Positions 8,665-18,387 of a stretch of 64,000 nt of DNA are shown one piece after another. Origin of the DNA: Paenibacillus algorifonticola (GTDB taxonomy: Bacteria > Bacillota > Bacilli > Paenibacillales > Paenibacillaceae); contig NZ_LAQO01000015.1 of the NCBI RefSeq assembly GCF_000971975.1, positions 1 through 64,000 on the forward strand, written 5' to 3'. Position 1 is the first letter of the stretch; the number at the start of each line of letters is the position of its first letter. Under the pieces are notes generated by a model. That model was not told the DNA's origin, did no database searches, and saw only the letters and a program-made list of their open reading frames with translations. The position numbers were made by a program, and so were the translations under genes.

Positions 8665-10946
8665 GCAATACAACGGATAACCGGGGATTAATTATGCATT
8701 GGGCGTTTGATGAAGGAACCGGGGCAAGCACTTTGGAGAGCGTATCGAAATCCATAAATAATATCCAGTACGTATTTAACCAAGCGGAGTTTACCGAACC
8801 ATCTACTCCGCCGTGGAGACACGGGGTTAAAGGAAGCGGGCTCCTGTTCGATGGCTACTCATCATACATTGCCCATTGCGTTCATAGGGAAGAGCGTAAT
8901 GGCGAACCGGAATACCTCTCGGCTCTCAGTATCGGAGTATGGGTTGCCCCGCGAACCCATGAATGGGGTCATGAAGGCAAGCTGGCTGCCATCGTGAACC
9001 GCCACAATAGGGATAGCAGACAGGGGTATCTACTTGGCATGTTCCGCCACGGGTCATGGTCCTTTCAAGTAGGGCTGGAAGGTGGAGAGTGGAAGGAAAT
9101 CTGGTCGCCGGATGGCTACGAATTGCCAAAGAATGAATGGTCCTACGTGAGCGCTGTGTTCAATGGGCACGAGGGTGAAATCAAGCTGTATTTGAATGGC
9201 AGAGAAATCGCTTCGGAAGCTTTACCTCGCGATTCGCGTATAACTGAGGCAGTAGGCACAGATTTATTCATCGCTAAAAATAATCATAGTAGCAAGCTGG
9301 CAAGAGTATTCAGCCTTCATATGTTTAGCGGCATTATTGATGAACTTAAAATCTACAGCCGGGTACTGAGTGCGGAAGAGGTGGCCACTTCTTATCAAGA
9401 AGTGCTGGATTTAGAACATGGAGGCGTCCATCCACAATTACAATATGATGATATCAAGCTGGATCGTACCCTTTTGCTAACAGATCGGCACAGACCACAG
9501 TATCATGTTAGCCCGCCGGCTCATTGGATGAACGAACCTCACGCACCGATCTACTTTGAGGGGCAATACCACTTGTTCTATCAACATAATCCTCAAGGGC
9601 CCTACTTTCATCATATTCATTGGGGACATTGGGTGAGTGAGGATATGGTGCATTGGCGTGATCTACCTATTGCTCTAGCGCCTGAGAAGGATCAGCTTGC
9701 ACCGGACGGAATATGGTCTGGGAGCGCGACTTATGATGCTGATAGCCTTCCTGTCTTGTTTTTTACAGCAGGTAATGATAGTGCCTCACCAAATCAAAGC
9801 GTCGCGCTTGCTAGAAGCACCTACTCCGAAGACAAAGATATTGATTTGGTCCGATGGGTCAAACATCCCGAGCCGCTTATTGTACAAAAAAATGGAATGG
9901 GGGTATTCGGAGATTTCCGTGACCCGTTTGTATGGAAGGATGAGGACGGCTGGTATGCCCTGGTTGGTTCGGGTTCCGGAATTGAAGGGGAGGGCGGAGC
10001 AGCGCTGGCATTTGTATCAGAAGATATGTTGAATTGGACATACAAAGGATCTTTCTATCAAGCAGATATTCGTAAATTCCCTTATCTTGGTCCTATATGG
10101 GAATTGCCTGTCCTTCTCCCTCTTGGAACTGACAAGCAGGGAGATTACAAGCATCTTCTGCTGGTCAGCCCTGTTGGAGCAGGGGCAGATGTAGAGGTCT
10201 TCTACTGGATCGGACAGCTGGACAAAGACAATCTATCGTTCAAACCCGATCAAGAGGAACCTCAATTAATTGATGTCGGCGATTTCCATTTTACAGGTCC
10301 AAGTGGAATGGTTGATCCTGTGACGGGCAGAAAAATTATTTTTACTATTGCTCAAGGTGACCGTACATCTGAATTGGAGTATCAATCGGGCTGGGCCCAT
10401 AACGGCGGCCTGCCGATAAGTGTGTATTTGAGAGAGGATGGGCGCTTGGGTATCGAGCCGATTGAGGAGCTTCAATCGCTGCGCGACAAGAAGAGGCTAT
10501 CGCTCAGGGACAAGTCATTAAGTGAAGCAAATAGCCTTCTCAAGGATGTTCAAGGAGACATGCTTGAGATTCAATTAGAGCTGGAGCCTGGTAGTGCCAA
10601 ACAACTTGGAATCAAAATCCGGCGATCGCCGGATGGAGAGGAAGAAACGCTGCTGTATTATGACATAAATGAATCCATGCTCTTCGCTGACCGGACCAAA
10701 ACGACACTGCATTCCGGTGAGAAATGTAAAGGAGTACAAGGAGGTAAGCTGGAGCTGTCAGGGGAGAATCTTAAGCTGCATATTTATCTGGACCGCTCTA
10801 TGGTTGAAACTTACGCCAACGGCTTGAAAAGTCTGACGACCCGGGTATATCCGAGCCGTAAGGATGCCTTGGGTCTTGAACTCTGGGGAGATGGCGAACC
10901 GCTGGTAAAATCGATGGAAATATGGAATATGCATTCTATATGGTAA
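8661..10946 (+). CDS. Cytoplasmic LamG plus GH32 enzyme
   Basis: This 761-residue protein has no signal peptide. Residues about 10-255 are a LamG/concanavalin-like jelly roll (GVKGSGLLFDGYSSYI, IKLYLNGREIAS, FSGIIDELKIYSR). Residues about 270-755 are GH32: WMNEPHAP with Glu292 at the position of the usual nucleophile Asp, FRDPF with Asp421, and WELP with Glu481 as acid/base. The Asp-to-Glu change at the nucleophile is unusual and shared with the secreted paralogue at 11055, which has the same LamG-GH32 core. Translation is coupled to the upstream fusion gene by a 4-base overlap, with GGGAGG 8 bases before the ATG. It probably acts on an imported oligofructoside; specificity cannot be read from sequence. 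Confidence 0.9.
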   Translation: MSNTTDNRGLIMHWAFDEGTGASTLESVSKSINNIQYVFNQAEFTEPSTPPWRHGVKGSGLLFDGYSSYIAHCVHREERNGEPEYLSALSIGVWVAPRTHEWGHEGKLAAIVNRHNRDSRQGYLLGMFRHGSWSFQVGLEGGEWKEIWSPDGYELPKNEWSYVSAVFNGHEGEIKLYLNGREIASEALPRDSRITEAVGTDLFIAKNNHSSKLARVFSLHMFSGIIDELKIYSRVLSAEEVATSYQEVLDLEHGGVHPQLQYDDIKLDRTLLLTDRHRPQYHVSPPAHWMNEPHAPIYFEGQYHLFYQHNPQGPYFHHIHWGHWVSEDMVHWRDLPIALAPEKDQLAPDGIWSGSATYDADSLPVLFFTAGNDSASPNQSVALARSTYSEDKDIDLVRWVKHPEPLIVQKNGMGVFGDFRDPFVWKDEDGWYALVGSGSGIEGEGGAALAFVSEDMLNWTYKGSFYQADIRKFPYLGPIWELPVLLPLGTDKQGDYKHLLLVSPVGAGADVEVFYWIGQLDKDNLSFKPDQEEPQLIDVGDFHFTGPSGMVDPVTGRKIIFTIAQGDRTSELEYQSGWAHNGGLPISVYLREDGRLGIEPIEELQSLRDKKRLSLRDKSLSEANSLLKDVQGDMLEIQLELEPGSAKQLGIKIRRSPDGEEETLLYYDINESMLFADRTKTTLHSGEKCKGVQGGKLELSGENLKLHIYLDRSMVETYANGLKSLTTRVYPSRKDALGLELWGDGEPLVKSMEIWNMHSIW

Positions 10947-10949
10947 TGT

Positions 10950-11022
10950 GAGCGCCTTGGCGCTCCTTACCCTATAAATGCGGGCAATACTCAAGCAAAA
11001 AAACCTTGTTGGAAGCGTTTTA
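10950..11022. promoter_or_regulatory. Small hairpin and operator-like site before the surface enzyme
   Basis: GAGCGCC-TT-GGCGCTC (10950-10965) is a tight hairpin just after the stop at 10946. TTGGAAGCGTTTTA (11009-11022) resembles the operon-1 operator and a cre site. The big secreted gene may therefore have its own regulated promoter. Confidence 0.45.
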
Positions 11023-11054
11023 TTTTACAATTTAATAACATAGGAGGCTTATTC

Positions 11055-14000
11055 GTGATAGACAAACAAAGAAGCAAATCATGGATCTCCAATTTGATTA
11101 TAGGGGTTTTGTTTCTTCAGCTAGTGACTCCGGGGATTACAGCTTCAGCCGCAGCAGAAACAGATACTTCTGCTCCAATGGCGGATATGGGATCGTCTGT
11201 TACAGATGCGGTCAATCAGAGTCCAAGTAGTAGTTTGAGAACATCTGTCACGGATAATGTCTACCAAATACAGAACCCAGGGTTTGAAACTGGTGACATG
11301 TCAGGCTGGACAGTTATCAGAGGTCAAGCCTTCGGTCAGAACAGCGTATCGGACGAGGGTACTTGGTGGTCGGAACAAATTCCTTATAACCAAGAGGGGA
11401 ATTATCATTTAAACGGCTGGAAATATAATGAGGCTGAGACAGGAGTGCTCCGTTCTAGCACTTTCGAGCTGGGAGGCAGCGGTTGGATCAGCTTTAAGCT
11501 TGGCGCTGCAAAAAATCCTGACAAGGCATATGTAAATATCGTGGAAGCAGATACGGGCCAAGTGATTGCCAGGTATGGCAATAGCGTATTCGCTGACGTA
11601 GGCTTTCCGAATCCCGCTCAGGGTATGCGGCTTGCCAATATGGAGCAGTATAAGGCAAATCTATCCGATTATTTAGGCAAGAAGCTGTACATAGAGATTG
11701 TAGATAATGCAACCTCAGACTGGGGATTGATTTTTGCAGATGCATTCTTTATGTATCATGAATCCGAGCCTGCCGAGGGCATCATTGCCAAGGATATCAA
11801 GCCAGATTTCACGCGCTACCGGATAGACAATCCAAGCTTTGAAACTGGGGATTTGACCGGATGGACCGTTGTAGAAGGCGAAGCATTCGGGCCAAACAGC
11901 GTTTCCGATGAAACTACCTGGTGGGATGAACAAATCCCGTACAACCAGGAAGGCGCTTATCATTTAAATGGCTGGAAGTATCCCGAAGCTGCAACTGGCG
12001 TGCTTCGTTCCAGTACCTTTGAATTGGGGGGAACTGGATGGATTACTTTCAGACTAGGCGGCGGCAAGCATATGGATCAAGTATATGTGAGCGTCATCGA
12101 AGCGGACACTGGCGAATTGATTGCCAGGTACGGAAATACAGAGTTTAACGAGTCGGGTTTCCCAGAACCGGCACAGGGCTTGAGACTTGCGAATATGGAG
12201 CAATATAAAGCCGATCTCTCCAAGCATATCGGAAAAAAACTGTATCTTGAAGTCGTTGATCATGCAGCTTCGGATTGGGGAGTGATCTTTGCGGATGCCT
12301 TCAACACCTTCAATGAACTCGTACCAGAAGATGGAATCATGGTGGATAACATTATCCCGACCGAAATCGCAAACCGCAGTTTTGAAAACGGAAACTTCGA
12401 GGGCTGGACGATTGATGGTGATGCTTTTCAAGTGACTGATGAAGCCGGGGCTGGCAAAGAAGGCAGCTTTTTTGCCAAGTCTATCTTGGAAGAAGTCGGC
12501 TCTATAATCTCCAGTACCTTCATGCTTCAGGGAACCGGAACGATTACCTTCACCGTTTTAGGCATCGACAATCCAGAAGATGCTTACGTCGCGCTATATG
12601 ATGCCAGCACTAATGCGCTACTTGAGAAGACCGGGGATGTCAGTGCGAATGAGAAGATTTCCTGGAAAATGCAGAAACACTACAATAAGAAGTTTTATAT
12701 CAAGGTTGTCGATCAATCCAGTCAAGCCCGTATTTCCGTGGATGCTTTTCAAGCCAATAATACGGGCACTATTTTTTACATGAATCTTGATGAAGGCGCA
12801 GGAAAAAAGGCGCTTGAGGAAGTAAGCGGTCTAGAGCATGATGTGAACTATGTATTTAACAACGCCAGATATATGGACTCCAAAGATCCAAGATGGACTC
12901 CGCGCGGAGTAAAAGGCGGCGCATTGCTGTTTGACGGCTACTCGAATGATATTGAGGCCAATGCTAAGGATACCATTCCAGTAGGCGATGCGTTAACGAT
13001 TGAAGCCTGGGTTGCTCCACGCAGCTATGAATGGGGAGACGGCAACAAGCTGTCTACAATTGTAAATCAGTCCGACCAGGATAAGGCGGAAGGCTTCGCG
13101 CTTGGCATGTACCGGCACGGCACATGGTCGATGCAGGTGGGAATTGGCGGCCAGTGGATTCAGGTATGGGTTAAAGATCACCCGCTTGAAAAATACAGGT
13201 GGAATTATATAGCTGCCACCTTCGACAAAGAAACCGGAATGATTAAGCTCTATCTGAACGGTCAGGAAGTAGCTTCTCAAGCAACCTCTGTCAACATTCC
13301 GATCACACCTTCTACGGAAAACCTGATTATCGGAAAAAATAACAGACCTGCAGAGTTTGCAGGATTATTCTCCTACAATATGTTCAGCGGACTTATCGAT
13401 GAAGTGAAGCTGCAGAACAAAGCGCTCACGGGTCAAGAGATCCTTGCCGAGTATGAAAATGTGAAGACGCTTCACGGCGGATCGATTCCGGAAATTCCAA
13501 ATGGTGATATTGACGAGGATCCCAGTGTGTTCGACGGTGATCAGCACCGTCCGCAGTACCATGCGATGCCTCCGCAAAACTGGATGAATGAAGCGCATGC
13601 ACCGATTTATTATAAAGGCAAGTATCATTTATTTTATCAGCATAACCCGCAAGGTCCATACTGGCATCAAATCCACTGGGGACATTGGGTGAGCGACGAT
13701 ATGGTGCATTGGGAAAATGTGAGACCTGCTCTTGCGCCTGAAGCGGGTACCCTTGACCCGGATGGTGCATGGTCAGGCAGTGCAGCATATGACCGCGATG
13801 GCAATCCTGTTCTGTTTTACACCGCTGGTAATGACTCGCTGTCTCCGAACCAAAGAACAGGGATAGCAACTCCGGCTGATTTATCGGACGCTAATTTAGA
13901 AAAATGGGATAAATATCCTGAACCGGTTACAGAACAAAATGGAAACGGTATTCACAATGAATTCAGGGACCCGTTTGTATGGTATGACCAAGAGACGGAT

Positions 14001-16697
14001 AAGTGGTATCAGTTAGTAACATCCGGTCTTCAAGACTTCAGCAGCGGCACAGCTTTGGTGTATGTATCCGACGATATGTACAACTGGGAGTATAAGGGGC
14101 CTTTATATGTCAGTGACAGAAGCCTATATCCGGAGCTTGGGACGGTGTGGGAACTGCCGGTACTACTACCGTTAGGAAAGGATAGCAAGGGCAAGCAAAA
14201 GCATATCTTCATGGTCAATCCTCATGAAAAGCCGGAGCATGTTCCTCCGGCAAACGATGTGCAAAGAGATGTTGAAGTGTTTTACTGGATTGGCACCTGG
14301 GACCGGGATAACTTTAAATTTATACCCGATCAGGAGGCGCCTTCCAAAATGGATGTGGGTGACGGTTATTTAACCGCAGAGAGCGGTATGGTTACCCCAG
14401 ACGGAAGAACGGTTGTTTTTTCCATGGTGCAGAATGTAAGAACACCGCAGGCTGAATATCAAGCTGGATGGGCCCATAATTTGGCACTGCCGGTTTCACT
14501 AAGCCTGGATGAGCATGATGAATTACGCATTGAGCCGATTCAAGAATTACAGGGGCTACGAGATGCTAAATTGGTTGATTTTGCAGACAAAAATTTGCAG
14601 GCTGCCAATCAATTGATCCAAAATGTCAAAGGTGACATGCTGGAAATTGTAATGGAGATAGATCCGGGCGAAGCTCAAAAATTCGGTCTTAAGGTACGGC
14701 GATCCGATAATGGCCAAGAAGAAACAATGATTTACTATGACAAGATGAACGGGACCTTCAATGTAGATCGGACCAAGAGCAGCATTGATCCAGATGTTCG
14801 TGTGGATGGCATCCAAGGCGGATATGTGGATCTGAACGGAGAGAACCTGAAGTTGCATATCTTCCTGGATCGCTCAGTTATCGAAGCTTTTGCCAATTAC
14901 AAGAAAAAATTGACCACACGCGTCTATGTAGGAAGATACGATTCCTTGGGCTTACAGGTATGGGCCGACAAAGATATTACGGTCAAGTCGATGGAAGTAT
15001 GGAATATGAATGCTTTGACGGGTGAACAAGCAGTTCCGGTCGATGTACCTGATAACTGGGACAATTCCGTGTACACCGATACTACGGAGCTACCTAACCA
15101 TGATTTTGCTACAGGGGACTTAACAGGCTGGATTGCAGAAGGAGACGCCTTCCATGATGTGCATGTGACCGATGCCAAGTTTTTCTGGGAGACGATCTAC
15201 TTCAATCCGTCGCAAAAAATTCCGGGCGGCTATCATCTGTGGGGCTTCAATGAGGAAGCCGGCGGTGACAGCTTAACGGGAACGCTAAAATCACAGAATT
15301 TCGTTCTTGGCGGGAATGGCAAGATCAACTTCCTGGTCAGCGGCGGGCGTGATATGGATAAGCTGTATGTTGCGTTGGTTCGAGTCTCGGACGGCAAAGA
15401 ACTGTTTAAAGAGACTGCTACAAATTATGAGGAGTACCAACGTAAGATTTGGGATGCGTCGCAATATATCGGCCAGAAGCTTTACATCAAGGTAGTTGAC
15501 CAATCCACAGGCGGTTTCGGACATATTAATGTCGATGATTTCAATGTACCGATTAAGGTGGAGAATCCGGTTAATCCAAACCCTCCTCCAAGTCAGCCTG
15601 TAATTTCTGTAAACAAGCCGGAGAGTCAGAGTAGCTTGTCATTCGAGATGGCGAAGGGAGAGCGGCAGGTGCTGTTTCCAGTCACCATTCCGGCAAATGA
15701 CGGCAAAAATGCTTTAAAGATTAAAAGCACAGATGTGGAAATTGAAATTCCCTCAGACGTATTAAAGGAATTACAGGCGTTGGTCACGGACAGCGAGCTT
15801 GAACATGCAAAAATCTCTTTTGGAATAGAACCTTTGTCTTCCGAGCAGATCAAGGAACTACTTGCACGGGCAGTACAGAAAAACCACGCAGACATCTCTG
15901 CAACCGGGGAGATTTATGAATTTAAATTATCTATCGTGAAGGCCGACGGTACCGCGCTTACGCTTAATAAATTCTCTACATTCGTCACAATCAGGATGAG
16001 TGCAAAGGCGAATTCGCGCCAGCACCTGACAGGCATTTATTCCATCGCCGATGAAGGGAAGCTGGAGTATAGGGGCGGAAGCTATTCAAGGGATAAATGG
16101 ACTTCAAAAGTGAATCATTTCAGTAAATTTGGCGTCCTTATCTATGACAAGTCATTTGAAGATGTTGATGCATCGTATTGGGCCCATGAGGTGATTCAAA
16201 AGATGGCTGCCAAACAAATTGTCTTTGGTGTAAGCGATACGGCATTTGCACCAAAACAAAACGTGACACGGGCTGAGTTTGCTTCCTTGATCACTCGTGC
16301 ACTCGGAATAACACTGGCTCACTCAGTCATATTCAAGGATGTGGAACCAACGAAATGGTACGCTGCTTCTATAGCTGCAACATATGAAGCGGGAATTGTC
16401 ACCGGAAGAAGCATAAACACCTTTGCACCGGAGCAAAGCATAAGCCGTGAAGAAATGGCGGCTATGCTTTACAAAGCATATCTATTCCATACAAAACAGA
16501 GCAACGCCGTTAATCGCTTGAGTAATTTTAAGGATGCCGGTACAATCAGCAGTTGGGCTGCAAATTCTGTTGCTGTCCTACAGGAGCTTGGATTAATCAG
16601 CGGCCGCGGGAACCAATTATTTATGCCGCATGAAAAAGTAAGCCGTGCAGAAAGTGCACAAGCCACATCACTGTTGCTTGAAAAAGTCAATCAATAA
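11055..16697 (+). CDS. Secreted SLH-anchored LamG-GH32 fructan hydrolase, 1880 residues
   Basis: A signal peptide (about 1-35, ending near TASAAA) is followed by two nearly identical modules at about 74-250 and 257-430 (NPxFETGDxxGWT) and a divergent third at about 440-565. A LamG domain (571-806) and GH32 (829-1325) come next: WMNEAHA with Glu846 at the nucleophile position, FRDPF Asp972, WELP Glu1033. A fourth module (about 1346-1500) precedes a Pro/Asn-rich linker, an unassigned domain (about 1517-1695) and three SLH motifs (about 1702-1878). The repeats look like galactose-binding-type or CBM66-like jelly rolls (inference). SLH motifs bind secondary cell wall polymer, so the enzyme should sit on the cell surface. 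Start is GTG after TAGGAGG. Confidence 0.92.
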   Translation: MIDKQRSKSWISNLIIGVLFLQLVTPGITASAAAETDTSAPMADMGSSVTDAVNQSPSSSLRTSVTDNVYQIQNPGFETGDMSGWTVIRGQAFGQNSVSDEGTWWSEQIPYNQEGNYHLNGWKYNEAETGVLRSSTFELGGSGWISFKLGAAKNPDKAYVNIVEADTGQVIARYGNSVFADVGFPNPAQGMRLANMEQYKANLSDYLGKKLYIEIVDNATSDWGLIFADAFFMYHESEPAEGIIAKDIKPDFTRYRIDNPSFETGDLTGWTVVEGEAFGPNSVSDETTWWDEQIPYNQEGAYHLNGWKYPEAATGVLRSSTFELGGTGWITFRLGGGKHMDQVYVSVIEADTGELIARYGNTEFNESGFPEPAQGLRLANMEQYKADLSKHIGKKLYLEVVDHAASDWGVIFADAFNTFNELVPEDGIMVDNIIPTEIANRSFENGNFEGWTIDGDAFQVTDEAGAGKEGSFFAKSILEEVGSIISSTFMLQGTGTITFTVLGIDNPEDAYVALYDASTNALLEKTGDVSANEKISWKMQKHYNKKFYIKVVDQSSQARISVDAFQANNTGTIFYMNLDEGAGKKALEEVSGLEHDVNYVFNNARYMDSKDPRWTPRGVKGGALLFDGYSNDIEANAKDTIPVGDALTIEAWVAPRSYEWGDGNKLSTIVNQSDQDKAEGFALGMYRHGTWSMQVGIGGQWIQVWVKDHPLEKYRWNYIAATFDKETGMIKLYLNGQEVASQATSVNIPITPSTENLIIGKNNRPAEFAGLFSYNMFSGLIDEVKLQNKALTGQEILAEYENVKTLHGGSIPEIPNGDIDEDPSVFDGDQHRPQYHAMPPQNWMNEAHAPIYYKGKYHLFYQHNPQGPYWHQIHWGHWVSDDMVHWENVRPALAPEAGTLDPDGAWSGSAAYDRDGNPVLFYTAGNDSLSPNQRTGIATPADLSDANLEKWDKYPEPVTEQNGNGIHNEFRDPFVWYDQETDKWYQLVTSGLQDFSSGTALVYVSDDMYNWEYKGPLYVSDRSLYPELGTVWELPVLLPLGKDSKGKQKHIFMVNPHEKPEHVPPANDVQRDVEVFYWIGTWDRDNFKFIPDQEAPSKMDVGDGYLTAESGMVTPDGRTVVFSMVQNVRTPQAEYQAGWAHNLALPVSLSLDEHDELRIEPIQELQGLRDAKLVDFADKNLQAANQLIQNVKGDMLEIVMEIDPGEAQKFGLKVRRSDNGQEETMIYYDKMNGTFNVDRTKSSIDPDVRVDGIQGGYVDLNGENLKLHIFLDRSVIEAFANYKKKLTTRVYVGRYDSLGLQVWADKDITVKSMEVWNMNALTGEQAVPVDVPDNWDNSVYTDTTELPNHDFATGDLTGWIAEGDAFHDVHVTDAKFFWETIYFNPSQKIPGGYHLWGFNEEAGGDSLTGTLKSQNFVLGGNGKINFLVSGGRDMDKLYVALVRVSDGKELFKETATNYEEYQRKIWDASQYIGQKLYIKVVDQSTGGFGHINVDDFNVPIKVENPVNPNPPPSQPVISVNKPESQSSLSFEMAKGERQVLFPVTIPANDGKNALKIKSTDVEIEIPSDVLKELQALVTDSELEHAKISFGIEPLSSEQIKELLARAVQKNHADISATGEIYEFKLSIVKADGTALTLNKFSTFVTIRMSAKANSRQHLTGIYSIADEGKLEYRGGSYSRDKWTSKVNHFSKFGVLIYDKSFEDVDASYWAHEVIQKMAAKQIVFGVSDTAFAPKQNVTRAEFASLITRALGITLAHSVIFKDVEPTKWYAASIAATYEAGIVTGRSINTFAPEQSISREEMAAMLYKAYLFHTKQSNAVNRLSNFKDAGTISSWAANSVAVLQELGLISGRGNQLFMPHEKVSRAESAQATSLLLEKVNQ

Positions 16698-16705
16698 CTG
16701 CTAAA

Positions 16706-16825
16706 GGAAATCAGTGGGGCATTAATAACCAGTGTTTATATGCCGCAACCGTATATTGGTATCAGGAGCGGGATACAAGAGATGCTTATATGCCGGTTTC
16801 GTTGAATGAACGCTTAGCCACTTAG
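16706..16825 (+). pseudogene. C-terminal remnant of a DUF2961/GH172 gene
   Basis: An open stretch without a start reads NQWGINNQCLYAATVYWYQE then RDTRDAYMPVSLNERLAT and a stop. It matches the pattern at the end of the intact GH172 protein at 24146 (SSVSYWYQTEPHQSFPEFP). It sits between the SLH-GH32 gene and the divergent GH32 at 16839. This suggests that a GH172 gene once stood here and was lost. Confidence 0.5.
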
Positions 16826-16838
16826 AGGAGGGTTATAT

Positions 16839-18293
16839 ATGAAGGAATTTTTTTATCGTCCAGATAATGCTTGGGTAGGAGACGTTATTCCCTATTATGA
16901 AGATGGAGAGTTTAAGCTATTCTATCTGCATGGGTGGAGAGACAACCACAAGGAAGGCCTTGATCATGGCTGGCATTTGCTTGGAACGAAAGATTTCGTG
17001 CATTACAGAGAAGATGGAGCTTGCAAGATTGAAGGTGGGACCGGCCATATTCTAAAAGTTGACGATGTCTATCATATGTTCTACTGTATCTTTCCTGAAG
17101 GAAAGCAGTTTGCTTGTCATGCCGTCAGCAAGGATTTAAAAACATGGGAGCCCATTCCTGAAGATACTTTTGGTCCGGATGGCGAGATTTATGAGCTGGC
17201 AGACTGGCGTGATCCCTTTGTTTTCTGGAATGAAGAAGAAGGTCAATACTGGATGTTAATTGCTGCTCTGGCCAAAGGACCGACAAACCGAAAAGGCTGT
17301 ACGGGTCTACTCTCTTCCAAAGATCTCAAGCATTGGGAGTACCGCGAGCCGTTGTATGCTCCGAACCTGCATGTAGGCGCGCATGAGTGCCCGGACTTGT
17401 TCCGTATCGGAGATTGGTGGTATTTGATCTATTCTTCTTATACGGGGCGTTTCGGGACCTTTTATCGGATGAGTCAATCTTTAAATGGCCCTTGGATAAC
17501 TCCAGAAGAAGAGGCTTTTGATGGACGCGCTTATTATGCGGCCAAGTCGGCGTCCGATGGTCAGAAACGTTATTTGTTCGGCTGGAATCCAACAAAAAAT
17601 GACGATCTGTTCGGTTGGAACCCGCCAAAAGCTTCAGGCAAAGATTATGACACTTGGGATTGGGGGGGGAATATGATTGTGCACGAAATTATTCAGCGTC
17701 CGGATGGAACGCTTGGCGTCAACGTACCCGAAACGGTTGACTCAGCCTTTACCAAACAGTTAACTGTGAATTTTGAGGGAATCACTGGAGATTGGTCGAT
17801 CACGGACGATGCACTACTCTGCGTATCTCCTTATAACTTTGCCGGTTGTATCACAAAGGAGGAACTCCCCGATTTGTGCAAGATTTCTGCAGCAGTTCGT
17901 TTCTCGGAGTCGATCCAGGGTCTCGGGTTCATGGTTCGGGCAGGCGAAAGTCTGGATTTTGCCTATTACATCACGCTTGAGCCCCAACGTAGCCGAATTA
18001 CCTTCCGCGGGCCAATTATGCAATCTGAAGAAGGGGGCAAAACCTTCCCCTATGAGGTAGAACTGGAACGTCCGTTCAAGCTGCTGCCGGAACATGAATA
18101 TGAGCTAAAGGTATTTATTGATGGCACGATTTGCGAAATTTATGTTGGCGGAGAAGTAGCAATGAGTGCCAGAATGTACGACATTCAACATGGAAAGCTG
18201 GCCATGTTCGTCAGCCAGGGCACAGCGGAATTTAACCGGGTTAAGATTGAAACTCCCCAGAATGATAAAATACACGCCAAGGAGGAAAGCTGA
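16839..18293 (+). CDS. Divergent GH32-type fructosidase (WVGD type), copy 1
   Basis: This 484-residue enzyme has no signal peptide. A five-bladed propeller carries WVGDV with Asp15 where WMNDPNG normally lies, WRDPF with Asp125 and HECPDL with Glu183. These are the three acidic residues of clan GH-J. A C-terminal beta-sandwich follows (about 310-470). It lacks the NDPNG box, so it belongs to a sequence-divergent GH32 group. It is a clear paralogue of 19462 (same YRPxNxWVGDVIPxY start). RBS GAGGAGG. It closes operon 1. A role on short fructosides or difructose anhydrides is inferred from its pairing with GH172 genes. Confidence 0.85.
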   Translation: MKEFFYRPDNAWVGDVIPYYEDGEFKLFYLHGWRDNHKEGLDHGWHLLGTKDFVHYREDGACKIEGGTGHILKVDDVYHMFYCIFPEGKQFACHAVSKDLKTWEPIPEDTFGPDGEIYELADWRDPFVFWNEEEGQYWMLIAALAKGPTNRKGCTGLLSSKDLKHWEYREPLYAPNLHVGAHECPDLFRIGDWWYLIYSSYTGRFGTFYRMSQSLNGPWITPEEEAFDGRAYYAAKSASDGQKRYLFGWNPTKNDDLFGWNPPKASGKDYDTWDWGGNMIVHEIIQRPDGTLGVNVPETVDSAFTKQLTVNFEGITGDWSITDDALLCVSPYNFAGCITKEELPDLCKISAAVRFSESIQGLGFMVRAGESLDFAYYITLEPQRSRITFRGPIMQSEEGGKTFPYEVELERPFKLLPEHEYELKVFIDGTICEIYVGGEVAMSARMYDIQHGKLAMFVSQGTAEFNRVKIETPQNDKIHAKEES

Positions 18294-18320
18294 TTCGAAT
18301 AGGCTTTCTGATTCAAGCGA

Positions 18321-18358
18321 GAGGCTGTCCGTATCTAATAACGGGCAGCCTCCGGTTT
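18321..18358. terminator. Hairpin between convergent GH32 and fructokinase genes
   Basis: Arms GAGGCTG...CAGCCTC with inner TCCGT/ACGGG pairing (18321-18352) are followed by CGGTTTTG. It lies 28 bp after the GH32 stop and serves operon 1. Confidence 0.65.
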
Positions 18359-18387
18359 TGTACACCTGCACTCATATAATTTACCTC

